Assembly (NCBI GenBank): GCA_021731585.1
Contig: JAKFXB010000038.1
Coordinates: 1-33,582 of the forward strand
Direction of reading: 5' to 3'
Source of the DNA: Alphaproteobacteria bacterium
Lineage (GTDB): Bacteria > Pseudomonadota > Alphaproteobacteria > UBA9655
Length of the DNA: 33,582 bases
Under the pieces are notes generated by a model. That model had not been told where the DNA came from and made no database searches. It saw nothing but the letters and a program-made list of their open reading frames with translations. Both the position numbers and the translations under genes were made by a program. Every line of letters starts with the position of its first letter. The stretch's first letter is position 1. This document shows, one piece after another, positions 25,226 to 33,582 of the stretch.

Positions 25226-25945
25226 ATGATTGCCTTCTTAAGGCCTCTTTTACGACTTAGCCTACCTTTCATGCTTTTTACCGCTGAGAGTGCACACGCG
25301 AGCCATTGTACCACTTACATCACGCAACACGAAAAAGTCCACAACATTCCTGAAGGTCTTTTGCATGCCATTTCCAAGGTTGAATCCGGACGAAAAGGCC
25401 CCAAGGGAGGCGTCGTGGCGTGGCCTTGGACTGTGAATGCGCAAGGGCAGAGCCACTATTTTCCTTCTAAGGACGTTGCCGTCGCCGCTGTACGTGAGAT
25501 GCAGCGTAAAGGCATATCAAGCATTGACGTGGGCTGCATGCAGGTCAATCTTCATCACCATACTAAGGCCTTTGCTGATTTAGAAAGCGCCTTTGATCCT
25601 GCTCAAAATGTGGCTTATGCCGCCCGCTTTCTCACAGGGCTCAAAAAGGAACATGCCTCCTGGCACAAGGCTGTTGCCCACTATCATTCGGCAAACCCAC
25701 TCCATCATATTCCCTACCAAAAAAATGTCATGCAGGCCTGGAAGAAAAATCCCAACATTGGAGCTCTTGTTTTGGCACAAGGCCGCTTTAAAGATCGGAG
25801 CACTCTCAATCACATTCGCCGACTTTCAAGCGTAAAAACCTTAAGTTTACAAAATACGCAAATCCTTCAAGCTTCGACTAAAATGGAAGTAAGACGAGTC
25901 GCCCCTCGTACATCCCGCCATATTCGAAGGCTCTCAAGTCGATAA
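25226..25945 (+). CDS. exported lytic transglycosylase-like protein (SLT family)
   Basis: This is a predicted periplasmic enzyme that cleaves peptidoglycan glycan strands to 1,6-anhydro ends. The 239-residue precursor has a signal peptide (about 1-26, ending ESAHA). The SLT domain (about 35-165) shows IPEGLLHAISKVESGR with catalytic E53, GISSIDVGCMQVNLHHH and a FDPAQNVAYAARFLTGLKKE helix followed by AVAHYHSAN. Small SLT proteins of this type often belong to envelope-spanning secretion or conjugation systems, but none is nearby. After the domain comes a basic tail of about 70 residues in which HIRRLSS occurs twice (around 194-200 and again 231-237). No clear ribosome binding site precedes the ATG; the start is chosen because the signal peptide begins there. 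Confidence 0.88.
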   Translation: MIAFLRPLLRLSLPFMLFTAESAHASHCTTYITQHEKVHNIPEGLLHAISKVESGRKGPKGGVVAWPWTVNAQGQSHYFPSKDVAVAAVREMQRKGISSIDVGCMQVNLHHHTKAFADLESAFDPAQNVAYAARFLTGLKKEHASWHKAVAHYHSANPLHHIPYQKNVMQAWKKNPNIGALVLAQGRFKDRSTLNHIRRLSSVKTLSLQNTQILQASTKMEVRRVAPRTSRHIRRLSSR

Positions 25946-25955
25946 ACTCCTCTTC

Positions 25956-26004
25956 TTGATTTTGCGGAGAATAAAGACTATAATCTCCGCATATATTGCG
26001 GAGA
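25956..26004 (+). promoter_or_regulatory. fic promoter with repeated TTGCGGAGAATAA operator motif
   Basis: TTGATT (25956-25961), 17 bp, TATAAT (25979-25984) is a near-consensus promoter. The spacer begins with TTGCGGAGAATAA (25962-25974); the identical 13-mer recurs at 25996-26008. An inverted copy makes the perfect palindrome TCTCCGCA-TATAT-TGCGGAGA (25984-26004). The GGAG of the ribosome binding site (26000-26003) is inside that palindrome, so a bound regulator or a folded leader could block both transcription and translation. Confidence 0.75.
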
Positions 26005-26010
26005 ATAATG

Positions 26011-27114
26011 ATGTACATCTATGAACTCCCTAAATGGCCTCACTTTATGTGGGACCAGGAGACAATAACGCCTCTGCTTGTCTCTGTTCGTTATGAACAG
26101 GGGCGCCTTTTAGGGCGCATGGAAAATCTTGGCTTTAAATTAAGAGAAGATGCCACCCTTCTTACACTCACACAAGATGTACTTAAATCAAGCGAAATTG
26201 AAGGGGAGAGCTTAGATGCCCAACAAGTACATTCATCAATTGCACGGCGTTTAGGAATGGATATAGGCAGCTTACTCCCCTCAAATCGTAACGTTGATGG
26301 CATTGTTGATATGACCTTAGATGCCACGCAAAACTATGACAAACCTCTTACAAAAGAGCGCCTTTTTTCCTGGCATGCGGCCCTCTTTCCAACAGGCTAC
26401 AGCGGTTTATTAAAAATAAAAATAGGCGTCTGGCGCGATGATAGCCATGGGCCTATGCAAGTAGTTTCAGGTGCCTATGGCCGTGAGCGTGTCCATTATC
26501 AAGCCCCTGAGGCAACCCACTTAGATAAAGAGATGGCAGTCTTTTTAGAATGGTTTAATCAAAACCCAGCTGGAGACGCCGTTTTAAAAGCAGCCCTAGC
26601 CCATCTTTGGTTTGTGACCCTTCATCCCTTTGAAGATGGCAATGGCCGCATCGCCAGAGCTATTGCGGATATGGCGCTCGCTCAATCAGAACAAACTCCG
26701 CAGCGCTTTTACAGTATGTCCTCCCACATAAGATTAAGGCGCAATGAGTATTACAAAATTCTTGAACAGACCCAAAAGGACTCCCTGGATATAACCCCTT
26801 GGATGACATGGTTTTTAACTTGTTTGAAAGAAGCCATCCAAAAGGCTGACACTGCCTTAATTAGCATCCTTTTCAAAGCCCAATTTTGGAAAAAGCTTTC
26901 TGCCCATTCCCTAAACGACCGACAACGCAAAGTGCTTAACCTCATGCTGGATGATTTTGAAGGAAAACTGACAACGTCAAAATGGGCAAAGCTTACCAAA
27001 TGCTCTCAAGATACGGCGCACAGAGATATTCTTAATCTTGTTCGGCAAGGCATATTAATTATTAATCCTCAAGGAGGTCGGAACACGAGCTACTCTTTAA
27101 GCCCCCTCCCCTAA
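26011..27114 (+). CDS. Fic-family protein, class II (probable AMPylase) with DUF4172 and winged helix
   Basis: Fic proteins usually transfer AMP from ATP to Ser, Thr or Tyr of a target. The 367-residue protein has an N-terminal DUF4172-like segment (YIYELPKWPHFMWD), an inhibitory helix with the (S/T)xxxE(G/N) motif as SSEIEG (60-65), and the complete Fic active-site motif HPFEDGNGRIAR (205-216) with catalytic His. A C-terminal winged helix (about 295-367, KWAKLTKCSQDTAHRDILNLVRQG) follows. The inhibitory helix ahead of the core defines class II, so activity is expected to be autoinhibited. ATG 26008 and TTG 25996 are also in frame; 26011 has GGAG 7 nt upstream and is preferred. The winged helix probably binds the repeated motif in its own promoter. 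Nothing identifies the target. Confidence 0.93.
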   Translation: MYIYELPKWPHFMWDQETITPLLVSVRYEQGRLLGRMENLGFKLREDATLLTLTQDVLKSSEIEGESLDAQQVHSSIARRLGMDIGSLLPSNRNVDGIVDMTLDATQNYDKPLTKERLFSWHAALFPTGYSGLLKIKIGVWRDDSHGPMQVVSGAYGRERVHYQAPEATHLDKEMAVFLEWFNQNPAGDAVLKAALAHLWFVTLHPFEDGNGRIARAIADMALAQSEQTPQRFYSMSSHIRLRRNEYYKILEQTQKDSLDITPWMTWFLTCLKEAIQKADTALISILFKAQFWKKLSAHSLNDRQRKVLNLMLDDFEGKLTTSKWAKLTKCSQDTAHRDILNLVRQGILIINPQGGRNTSYSLSPLP

Positions 27115-27238
27115 TAAATGATTCTTGAATTATATCATATTTCTTTAAGATATATAAATAACAGCAAATCAATAATTTATTAATTAATACAGAGTTATCC
27201 TGAAAGTAGAGAGTAGTTGTTATTTAGGAGTCTGTGTT

Positions 27239-27658
27239 ATGTCCAGTCCAGTCACACTTATTGATTCTAGAATTGAAGAAGCCCACCGCCTCTTGAGCGC
27301 CACTCATGCTTACATCAAATGGCAAGCCCCCAAAGACATGGATACTATGGATCCTCATATAACCTTTCTTTTGAGCTCTGAAGCCATGCGCGTCACTGTT
27401 CGCTTGACCCAAATCATTGCGTGGCTCATGCTACAAAAGGCCATTCTTGAAGGAGAACTCACTTCTGAGGAGAGCATTTCTGAAAGCTGCCGTGTCATGC
27501 AAGGAGAAGAATGTTTAAATCAATCTTCAGAAGAAGATAAGGATATCCCTCCTCGCCTTCGTGAACTTTTAAAGGAAAGCCGTATCTTTTATTTTTCTAT
27601 ACTGCGCCTTGATACAAGGGCACGGGAACAATATTTGCCCCGCCGCAGACAATCTTAA
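27239..27658 (+). CDS. DUF1465 family protein
   Basis: This 139-residue protein belongs to a family of unknown function found almost only in alphaproteobacteria. The central block is the recognisable part: SSEAMRVTVRLTQIIAWLML, QKAILEGELTSEE and ESCRVMQGEE, predicted helical. There is no signal peptide or membrane segment, so it is probably cytoplasmic. AGGAG lies 10 nt upstream of the ATG. The preceding 124 bp are very AT-rich and should carry its promoter, though I could not fix one. Its stop overlaps the acnA stop on the opposite strand by 4 nt. Family assignment is from pattern memory. Confidence 0.8.
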   Translation: MSSPVTLIDSRIEEAHRLLSATHAYIKWQAPKDMDTMDPHITFLLSSEAMRVTVRLTQIIAWLMLQKAILEGELTSEESISESCRVMQGEECLNQSSEEDKDIPPRLRELLKESRIFYFSILRLDTRAREQYLPRRRQS

Positions 27659-30312
27659 TTCTTCCCCATTAGCTGACGAATCACATAATGGAGGATTCCG
27701 CCATGCTGATAGTAGTGTACCTCATTTTCCGTATCGATGCGGCAAAGAAGAGGGATAACCTCTTCTCGCCCATCCGTACGGTGAATGCGGGCCTTGACTT
27801 GCATTTTCGGTGTGATTTCTTTCTCTAAACCTTCAATATCAATAAGCTCCGATCCATCGAGATTTAAAGTACGCCGCGTCACCCCTTCCTCAAACATCAA
27901 GGGCAAAATGCCCATCCCAATAAGATTGCTGCGGTGAATGCGCTCAAAACTTTCTGCAAGGACAGCCTTCACGCCCAAAAGACGCGGTCCCTTGGCCGCC
28001 CAATCCCGGGAGGACCCTGTTCCATACTCCTTTCCTGCGATCACAACTAAGGGGATTCCCTCTTCCTTATACCGCATAGCTGCATCATAAATGGAGAGAA
28101 TCTCTCCCTCGGGCATATGGCGCGTAACACCTCCCGTGATTCCAGGAGTCATTTCGTTTTGAAGGCGAATATTGGCAAAGGTCCCGCGCATCATCACTTC
28201 ATGGTTGCCTCTACGGGACCCATAGGAGTTAAAATCGTGCACAGGCACATCATGTTCAAGAAGATAAAGACCCGCGGGGCTATCTTCCTTAATACTGCCT
28301 GCGGGAGAAATGTGGTCCGTTGTAATACTGTTCCCCAAAATCGCAAGAGGGCGCGCGCCTTTAATATTCTTTATGGGCAGAGGATCCTTGGACATCTCAT
28401 CAAAGTAGGGAGGCTCTTTCACATAGGTGCTCCCCTGGGACCAGGCATAGGTTTTGCCGCCTTCTACCTGCATTTCCTTCCATTCCTCATTGCCTTCAAA
28501 GACATTGGAATAGCGCTTCGTAAACATCTCGGGGGTCATAGAGGCGTGAATCACATCGCGAATTTCTTGGTTTGAAGGCCAAATATCCTTTAAGTAGACA
28601 TCTCGCCCTTCCTTATCTTGCCCCAAGGGATCATTGAAAAGATCAAGCATCATAGACCCCGCCAAGGCATAGGCCACCACCAAGGGCGGCGAGGCCAGAT
28701 AGTTCATCTTTACTTGAGGATGGATGCGCCCTTCAAAGTTGCGGTTCCCGGACAACACAGCAGCCACGGACATATCATTGTATTCAATAGTCTTGGCCAC
28801 CGGCTCAGGCAACGGACCAGAATTTCCAATACAGGTGGTACAGCCATACCCTACCAAATCAAAGCCAAGGGCGTCTAAATCTTTTTGCAGCCCTGCTTTT
28901 TCAAAATAATCAGTTACCACCTTACTTCCCGGCGCAAGGGATGTTTTTACCCAAGGTTTGGAACGGAGGCCCTTTTCAACGGCCTTTCGGGCCAAAAGAC
29001 CCGCGCCTACCATTACCATAGGGTTGGACGTATTGGTACAGCTGGTAATCGCAGCAATCACCACATCCCCATTGCTCAGACCATAGCCTTGACCTTGTAC
29101 AGGGATTCGGTTTTGTAGCTTATCATCATGGGCCAGAGTGCCCTCTGCGGCGGAGACAACATTCTTCAAAAGAATCTTATCTTGGGGGCGCTTTGGCCCT
29201 GCAAGAGTTGGCTCCACATCTTCAAGGTTCAAAAGGAGGGTTTCTGTATATACCGGATCAATGCTATGCCACAAGCCTTGGGCTTTGGCGTAGGCTTCAA
29301 CCAACTTAATACGGTGGAGCTCCCGATTGGTAAAGGCAAGGTATTTTAAGGTTTCTTCATCAATGGGAAAAATACCACAGGTCGCTCCATATTCAGGGGC
29401 CATATTCCCAATGGTAGCCCTGTCAGCGATCGTCAAATGCTTCAGACCAGGGCCATAGAATTCAACAAATTTCCCCACAACGCCTTTTTCCCGCAGCATT
29501 TGAGTGACAGTAAGCACCAGGTCTGTCGCCGTTGTACCTTCCTTAAGTTGTCCTTCAAGACGAAAGCCCACCACATCAGGAATGACCATTGAAAAGGGCT
29601 GTCCCAGCATAGACGCTTCCGCTTCAATGCCGCCCACGCCCCATCCCAAAATACCAAGACCATTGATCATGGTCGTATGACTATCCATGCCTACAAGAGT
29701 ATCAGGAAATACTTCTCTGCGCCCTTCCCTCTCCTGTGTCCATACTACCTGGCCCAAATACTCAAGGTTGACTTGGTGGCAGATCCCTGTGCCTGGCGGC
29801 ACTACGCGAAAGTTATTAAAACTATTTTGGCCCCATTTTAAAAAGACATAGCGCTCACAGTTGCGTTCTACTTCCCGGTGGACATTAAACTTGTAAGAAT
29901 CCAAGGTTCCGAATTTATCCACAATGACGGAGTGGTCAATGATTAAATCAACAGGCACTAAGGGATTAATAACTTTGGGATCGCCCCCCATTTTTTGAAT
30001 GGCCTCCCGCATAGCCGCCAAATCCACCACTGCCGGAACCCCTGTGAAATCTTGCATCAATACCCGCGCCGGCGTAAAGGCAACTTCTTTGTCAGAGGTC
30101 CGGGTCTTCACCCAAGCCGCTAAGGCCTCAATGTCCTTGGCCTTGACAGCCACCTCGTCCTGAAGTCGGAGCATGTTTTCGAGAAGAATTTTTAAGGAAT
30201 AGGGTAATCGGGAGATATCCCCCAATTGTTTGGAGGCTTCCTCTAATGAATAGTAGGTATAGTCTTTTCCATCAACATTTAAGGTTTTTCGCGTTTGAAG
30301 ATGGTAAGACAT
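27655..30312 (-). CDS. acnA: aconitate hydratase A
   Basis: Aconitase isomerises citrate and isocitrate in the TCA cycle using a [4Fe-4S] cluster. The 885-residue length is typical of AcnA. The three cluster cysteines are C425 in TSCTNTSNP and C491/C494 in GCTTCIGNSGP. Other hallmarks are GVPAVVDLAAMR (91-102), the substrate-binding MDSHTTMINGLG, EYGATCGIFP, and in the C-terminal swivelling domain TTDHISPAGSI, NSYGSRRGNHEVMMRGTF and GKEYGTGSSRDWAAKGP. It is monocistronic by layout: convergent with DUF1465, and about 43 bp after the der stop there is room for its own promoter. Confidence 0.98.
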   Translation of the reverse strand: MSYHLQTRKTLNVDGKDYTYYSLEEASKQLGDISRLPYSLKILLENMLRLQDEVAVKAKDIEALAAWVKTRTSDKEVAFTPARVLMQDFTGVPAVVDLAAMREAIQKMGGDPKVINPLVPVDLIIDHSVIVDKFGTLDSYKFNVHREVERNCERYVFLKWGQNSFNNFRVVPPGTGICHQVNLEYLGQVVWTQEREGRREVFPDTLVGMDSHTTMINGLGILGWGVGGIEAEASMLGQPFSMVIPDVVGFRLEGQLKEGTTATDLVLTVTQMLREKGVVGKFVEFYGPGLKHLTIADRATIGNMAPEYGATCGIFPIDEETLKYLAFTNRELHRIKLVEAYAKAQGLWHSIDPVYTETLLLNLEDVEPTLAGPKRPQDKILLKNVVSAAEGTLAHDDKLQNRIPVQGQGYGLSNGDVVIAAITSCTNTSNPMVMVGAGLLARKAVEKGLRSKPWVKTSLAPGSKVVTDYFEKAGLQKDLDALGFDLVGYGCTTCIGNSGPLPEPVAKTIEYNDMSVAAVLSGNRNFEGRIHPQVKMNYLASPPLVVAYALAGSMMLDLFNDPLGQDKEGRDVYLKDIWPSNQEIRDVIHASMTPEMFTKRYSNVFEGNEEWKEMQVEGGKTYAWSQGSTYVKEPPYFDEMSKDPLPIKNIKGARPLAILGNSITTDHISPAGSIKEDSPAGLYLLEHDVPVHDFNSYGSRRGNHEVMMRGTFANIRLQNEMTPGITGGVTRHMPEGEILSIYDAAMRYKEEGIPLVVIAGKEYGTGSSRDWAAKGPRLLGVKAVLAESFERIHRSNLIGMGILPLMFEEGVTRRTLNLDGSELIDIEGLEKEITPKMQVKARIHRTDGREEVIPLLCRIDTENEVHYYQHGGILHYVIRQLMGKN

Positions 30313-30355
30313 AGACTTGCTCCCGTAATTTTTTTATTTAACAAGTTTAGCAGAT

Positions 30356-31732
30356 TCAGTCTTTGTCTGCATATGGGTTTTTACCGGATCTCACAAAAAG
30401 ACGTAAGGGAACTCCCTCAAGGCCAAAGGCATCACGCAATCCATTAAGGATATAGCGTACATAAAAATCAGGAAGCTCCTCTGATTTACTAGAAAACAGA
30501 ACAAAAGTAGGCGGCCGCGTTTTGATTTGCGTCAGATATTTAATCTTAAGGCGCCTTCCCGCAATCAAAGGCGGCGGATGATGAGAGACAATTTCTGCTA
30601 GCCAGCGATTAAGCTTGGATGTAGAAATCCGTAAGTTCCACAGGGCATAAATATCCAAAACAGCATCAAGAAGCTTTTCCTTATTCTTCCCCTTCAAGGC
30701 CGAAATAGGAATCATAGGAATACCGCGCACTTGCGGCAATACGCTTGCCAAGCGCGCTTTCAAGTCACCCAAAAGTTCCAATTTATTAGAAATTAAATCC
30801 CACTTATTCAAAGCCAACACAAGACAGCGTCCTTCATCAATGGCTTGACTTGCAATATGCAGGTCTTGCTTTTCCAAGGGTTGGGTTGCATCAACAACTA
30901 AGACAACAACTTGAGCATATTGAATGGCCGTCAGACTCTCAGAAACAGAAAGCCATTCCAATTTTTCCGTCACGTTGGCTCTTCGGCGCATGCCTGCCGT
31001 ATCAATCAACCGCAGAATTTGGCCCTTATACTCCCAATCAATGGCAATAGCATCGCGTGTCACACCGGCTTCAGGACCGGTCAAGACCCGCTCATGGCCA
31101 ATAAGTTGATTCACGAGGGTTGATTTTCCTACATTAGGACGGCCCACAATAGCAAGTTGTAGTGGGGCTGCTTCGTCGCCCTCTACCTCTTTTTCCTCTT
31201 CCAGAGGACCTTTATAATGGGGCAGAAGGGCTTCATAGAGGGAATCCATGCCTTGGCCGTGTTCGGCAGAAAGAGGAAAGGGCTCTCCAAAGCCAATTCC
31301 CCAAGCTTCCGCAAGGCCTTCTTCCGTCCCCTTCCCTTCACATTTATTTGCCAATAAAAGAATGGGTTTTTTCGCTTTTCTCAAAAAGTCAGCAAAGGCT
31401 TGATCCAAAGGAGTCATCCCCTGGCGGGCATCAATCATAAATAAAATCACATCCGCTTCATCCAAGGCTCGTAAAACTTGGATTTTCATCCCGCCCATAA
31501 GGGGATCATCGCTTTTGTCCTCAAGTCCTGCCGTATCCATCAGCCTTAAAGGAATGTCCCCCAATTGGCCAAAGGCTTCCTTAAGATCTCGAGTGACACC
31601 TGGTTTGTCATGGACAATGGCCATCCGCTTGCCGCATAAGCGATTGAAAAGAGTCGATTTCCCCACGTTCGGGCGCCCCACAATGGCAAGTTTAAGACCA
31701 TATTTTCTGCAAAAGGCTTCAGAGAGATTCAT
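30356..31732 (-). CDS. der: ribosome biogenesis GTPase Der (EngA)
   Basis: Der is an essential tandem GTPase that helps mature the 50S subunit. The 458-residue protein has two G domains: P-loops GRPNVGKS at 19-26 and 197-204, DTAGL and DTAGM G3 motifs, and G4 motifs NKCEG in the first domain and NKWDL in the second. A C-terminal KH-like domain follows (LKIKYLTQIKTRPPTFVLFSS). The N-terminus carries an extra 11 residues (MNLSEAFCRKY) before the usual KLAIVGRPN. There is no alternative start nearer, and the ribosome binding site is weak. It begins 6 nt after the bamB stop; yfgM-bamB-der is a conserved order also seen in E. coli. Confidence 0.97.
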   Translation of the reverse strand: MNLSEAFCRKYGLKLAIVGRPNVGKSTLFNRLCGKRMAIVHDKPGVTRDLKEAFGQLGDIPLRLMDTAGLEDKSDDPLMGGMKIQVLRALDEADVILFMIDARQGMTPLDQAFADFLRKAKKPILLLANKCEGKGTEEGLAEAWGIGFGEPFPLSAEHGQGMDSLYEALLPHYKGPLEEEKEVEGDEAAPLQLAIVGRPNVGKSTLVNQLIGHERVLTGPEAGVTRDAIAIDWEYKGQILRLIDTAGMRRRANVTEKLEWLSVSESLTAIQYAQVVVLVVDATQPLEKQDLHIASQAIDEGRCLVLALNKWDLISNKLELLGDLKARLASVLPQVRGIPMIPISALKGKNKEKLLDAVLDIYALWNLRISTSKLNRWLAEIVSHHPPPLIAGRRLKIKYLTQIKTRPPTFVLFSSKSEELPDFYVRYILNGLRDAFGLEGVPLRLFVRSGKNPYADKD

Positions 31733-31738
31733 GAAATT

Positions 31739-33025
31739 CTATTTAAAGGCCATGACATCCCCATTATCCGTTAAGATAAAGAGAGTGTCTTGCGCCACAA
31801 GAGGAGGCAATGATACGGGTGACCCCAGATTTTGCTCCCCTATAATCTCGCCATTTTTAGGGTCAAGGCTCAACAAGTTTCCATGGACGCTAACTAAATA
31901 AAGCCTTCCCCCTGCAAGGATGGGGCCTTCCCAAACCCCTTTAAAGGGATATTCAGGGTCGCAGGCCAATTTCTTAATCCAAACCACTTGTCCAAAATCA
32001 CGGGTGACGCACAGCAATTCATTGTGAGAATTAACCATGAAGATATATCCCCCCGAGACAGCAGGTGTTCGTGTCCCCCCTATGCTCCGCTCCCAACTCC
32101 TCTCACCCCGCCGTAAATCATAGACCGCCATTTTTTGATTGTGCCCAATAATGATCACTTTTTTATCGTCAATAACTGGCAAGGCACGAATATGGGAAAG
32201 CGCAGAAAGAGAATCAGGCCTACGGGTCGAACTTAAGGTTTCCGTCCAAAGTTGATAGCCATTATCCGCCTTTAAGGCATAAATTTCCCCTGAAGAATAG
32301 GTGACGATCACAACGCCTTTTGAGACAGCGGGAGTTGCCGTTCCTAAAAGACCAGCAAATTCAGTGATACCTGCGTGCTCCCAAAGTTGCTTTCCCGACT
32401 CTCCCTCTAAAACGGTGAGCATATTACTGATGGTTAAGACATAAAGACGACCATCTACATAAGCGGGTGACGCACGCACAGGACTTAAGGTTGGGATACG
32501 CCAAAGGATAGATCCGGTCTTGGCATCTAGCCCCAAAACTTCCGCGTGCGGAGAGGTTATAAAAATTTTCCCCTCACCATAGGCAAGACCTCCACCAATG
32601 ATGGCCATCTCACGACCTTCAGGCGAGATATCTGTCCTCCAAAGCTCTACTCCCGTTGAGGCATCTAAAGCACTTACGTTCCCATAAGTATCCATGGCAT
32701 AAAGCACACCTTCTTCAACAATAGGAGGAGATAAAAGTCGTCCGGCTCCATTACCAGCACCGATTGAATTTACCCATAAAGGCTGAGATGCCCCCGAGAA
32801 TGCTAAATTTGATATAGCATGACTTGCTTCTCGCCCCATTTGAGACCAGCTAGCATTGGCTTCAGGCTGAGGCAGGGAAACGCTTACACTTTTAGCTTCT
32901 TCATCCACCTTGATGGTGCTCTCATAATCGACAACGGGAACACGTGTTCCTATAATCGGTACTTTTGCTGCATCACAGGCAACAAGGATGAGAAGTAAGA
33001 CTGGCCAAAGCCAATTTTTATTCAT
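31739..33025 (-). CDS. bamB: outer-membrane assembly lipoprotein BamB-like
   Basis: BamB is an eight-bladed beta-propeller lipoprotein of the BAM complex that inserts outer-membrane proteins. From ATG 33025 the protein has 428 residues and starts with a lipoprotein signal peptide MNKNWLWPVLLLILVACD, where LVAC is the lipobox and C17 the lipidated cysteine. PQQ-like propeller repeats follow: ALDASTGVELWRTDISP, GLDAKTGSILWRIP, VLEGESGKQLWEHAG, ALKADNGYQLWTETL and a last blade with SLDPKNGEIIGEQNLG. The frame is open to 33079, but that start would overlap the preceding gene and displace the signal peptide. It lies 7 nt after the yfgM-like gene and 6 nt before der. Confidence 0.94.
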   Translation of the reverse strand: MNKNWLWPVLLLILVACDAAKVPIIGTRVPVVDYESTIKVDEEAKSVSVSLPQPEANASWSQMGREASHAISNLAFSGASQPLWVNSIGAGNGAGRLLSPPIVEEGVLYAMDTYGNVSALDASTGVELWRTDISPEGREMAIIGGGLAYGEGKIFITSPHAEVLGLDAKTGSILWRIPTLSPVRASPAYVDGRLYVLTISNMLTVLEGESGKQLWEHAGITEFAGLLGTATPAVSKGVVIVTYSSGEIYALKADNGYQLWTETLSSTRRPDSLSALSHIRALPVIDDKKVIIIGHNQKMAVYDLRRGERSWERSIGGTRTPAVSGGYIFMVNSHNELLCVTRDFGQVVWIKKLACDPEYPFKGVWEGPILAGGRLYLVSVHGNLLSLDPKNGEIIGEQNLGSPVSLPPLVAQDTLFILTDNGDVMAFK

Positions 33026-33032
33026 GTCTATT

Positions 33033-33582
33033 TCACTCTTTCTTTTCTTCTTGCTCAAACATGGCATCGGGGACTTCAATTTGAGTCAGCATTAAACTTG
33101 CACGCATTTTCTCATGATCAGAGGCATAAGGTTCTTTTAAAATCGCAATAAAGTTTTTGGCAGCCATAACCTCATCCCCTTTTTTTAAATGCGCAAATCC
33201 CAAGAGTTCATAGGAAAGAGGCGCCCAGGCATTGTTTGGGGCTGTCAGAGGTTGAATCGCTTCTAAAGCAGCGCCACTATCAAGTTCTCGCACCGCAAGC
33301 AGCAGTTTTGGCAAATTCCCAAGCGCCGGATCAGAAACATTTTTTTGAGCCATTTCATTATAGATTTCACTAGGATTGGAAGTAAGAGCCGCTTCATAAA
33401 GGCCCGCCAATTTACCATAACCGCTACTCTCTTGCGCTATTCCTTGAAAGGCTTTCAAAGCTTCCTCTTTCTTGCCGTCATTATAGAGCTTTACTGCGGA
33501 TAAAAATGATCCATGCACACGAAGTTGATTTTTATGATGAAAATATTTCCATAAGGTATACCCCGCCGTTGCAACAATAATT
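33033..33582 (-). CDS. YfgM-like tetratricopeptide membrane protein (5' end outside window)
   Basis: YfgM-type proteins are inner-membrane anchored, with a periplasmic TPR-like domain, and associate with SecYEG and periplasmic chaperones. The frame stays open to the right edge, so a start within the window is not the true one. Residues read from the edge (IIVATAGYTLWKYF) are the end of a membrane helix, followed by HHKNQLRVHGSFLSAV. The helical repeat part includes YNDGKKEEALKAFQGIA, SYELLGFAHLKKGDE and KNFIAILKEP. It ends EQEEKKE. Position directly before bamB and der matches the E. coli yfgM-bamB-der order. A GTG at 33516-33518 could act as an internal start, but it would remove the anchor. 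Confidence 0.85.
   Translation of the reverse strand, partial: IIVATAGYTLWKYFHHKNQLRVHGSFLSAVKLYNDGKKEEALKAFQGIAQESSGYGKLAGLYEAALTSNPSEIYNEMAQKNVSDPALGNLPKLLLAVRELDSGAALEAIQPLTAPNNAWAPLSYELLGFAHLKKGDEVMAAKNFIAILKEPYASDHEKMRASLMLTQIEVPDAMFEQEEKKE

Noticed and set aside
28117-28575. 152-codon plus-strand open frame opposite acnA
   Set aside because: It is a shadow of a highly conserved gene, with no start signal or family resemblance. The same holds for the frame at 5532-5990 opposite uvrA.
31739-33079. longer bamB start at 33079
   Set aside because: It would place 18 charged residues before the lipoprotein signal peptide and overlap the upstream gene.

Overview
This window looks like a piece of an alphaproteobacterial chromosome. 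The evidence is the gene content and order: uvrC-pgsA; prs-rplY-pth-ychF-uvrA; gpmI-envC-ctpA; a sym-homospermidine synthase; a DUF1465 gene tail-to-tail with acnA; and yfgM-bamB-der. Every housekeeping gene is intact and genes are tightly packed. An intracellular or amoeba/protist-associated lineage (Holosporales-like) is possible, because palindromic elements sit inside a coding region and toxin/Fic-type genes are present. That placement is inference, not demonstrated.

Layout. 1-0.8 kb: tRNA-Val(UAC) and pgsA (minus). 0.8-2.7 kb: uvrC (minus). 2.7-3.1 kb: a 0.45 kb AT-rich gap with two DnaA-box-like sites and a strong hairpin. 3.1-3.6 kb: a small heat-shock protein (minus). 3.7-4.2 kb: an unrecognised exported small protein (plus). 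4.2-10.4 kb: a minus-strand block prs, rplY, pth, ychF, uvrA (transcription order), covering PRPP synthesis, translation and DNA repair. 10.6-16.0 kb: a plus-strand block gpmI, envC-like, ctpA, hss, covering glycolysis, cell-wall remodelling, periplasmic proteolysis and polyamine synthesis. 16.0-22.3 kb: a minus-strand block of membrane-anchored cytochrome c then yejA-yejB-yejE-yejF, a peptide ABC importer. 22.3-23.1 kb: a BioC-type methyltransferase (minus).

23.1-27.1 kb is the accessory stretch: a MazEF-like toxin-antitoxin pair enclosed by 46-bp direct repeats, an AAA/DUF4143 ATPase, a lytic transglycosylase and a class II Fic protein. The toxin-antitoxin, ATPase and Fic genes each have a recognisable sigma70-type promoter covered by its own palindrome, suggesting three independent self-regulated units. 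After it come DUF1465 (plus), acnA, der, bamB and a yfgM-like gene (minus) that runs off the right edge.

Most notable: (1) two palindromic elements in opposite orientation are built in frame into the N-terminus/signal peptide of YejA; (2) the repeat-bounded toxin-antitoxin cassette; (3) palindromic operators over the promoters of the ATPase and Fic genes, the Fic one with a 13-bp motif in the promoter spacer and again over the ribosome binding site. No CRISPR array, transposase, phage gene or rRNA was seen.
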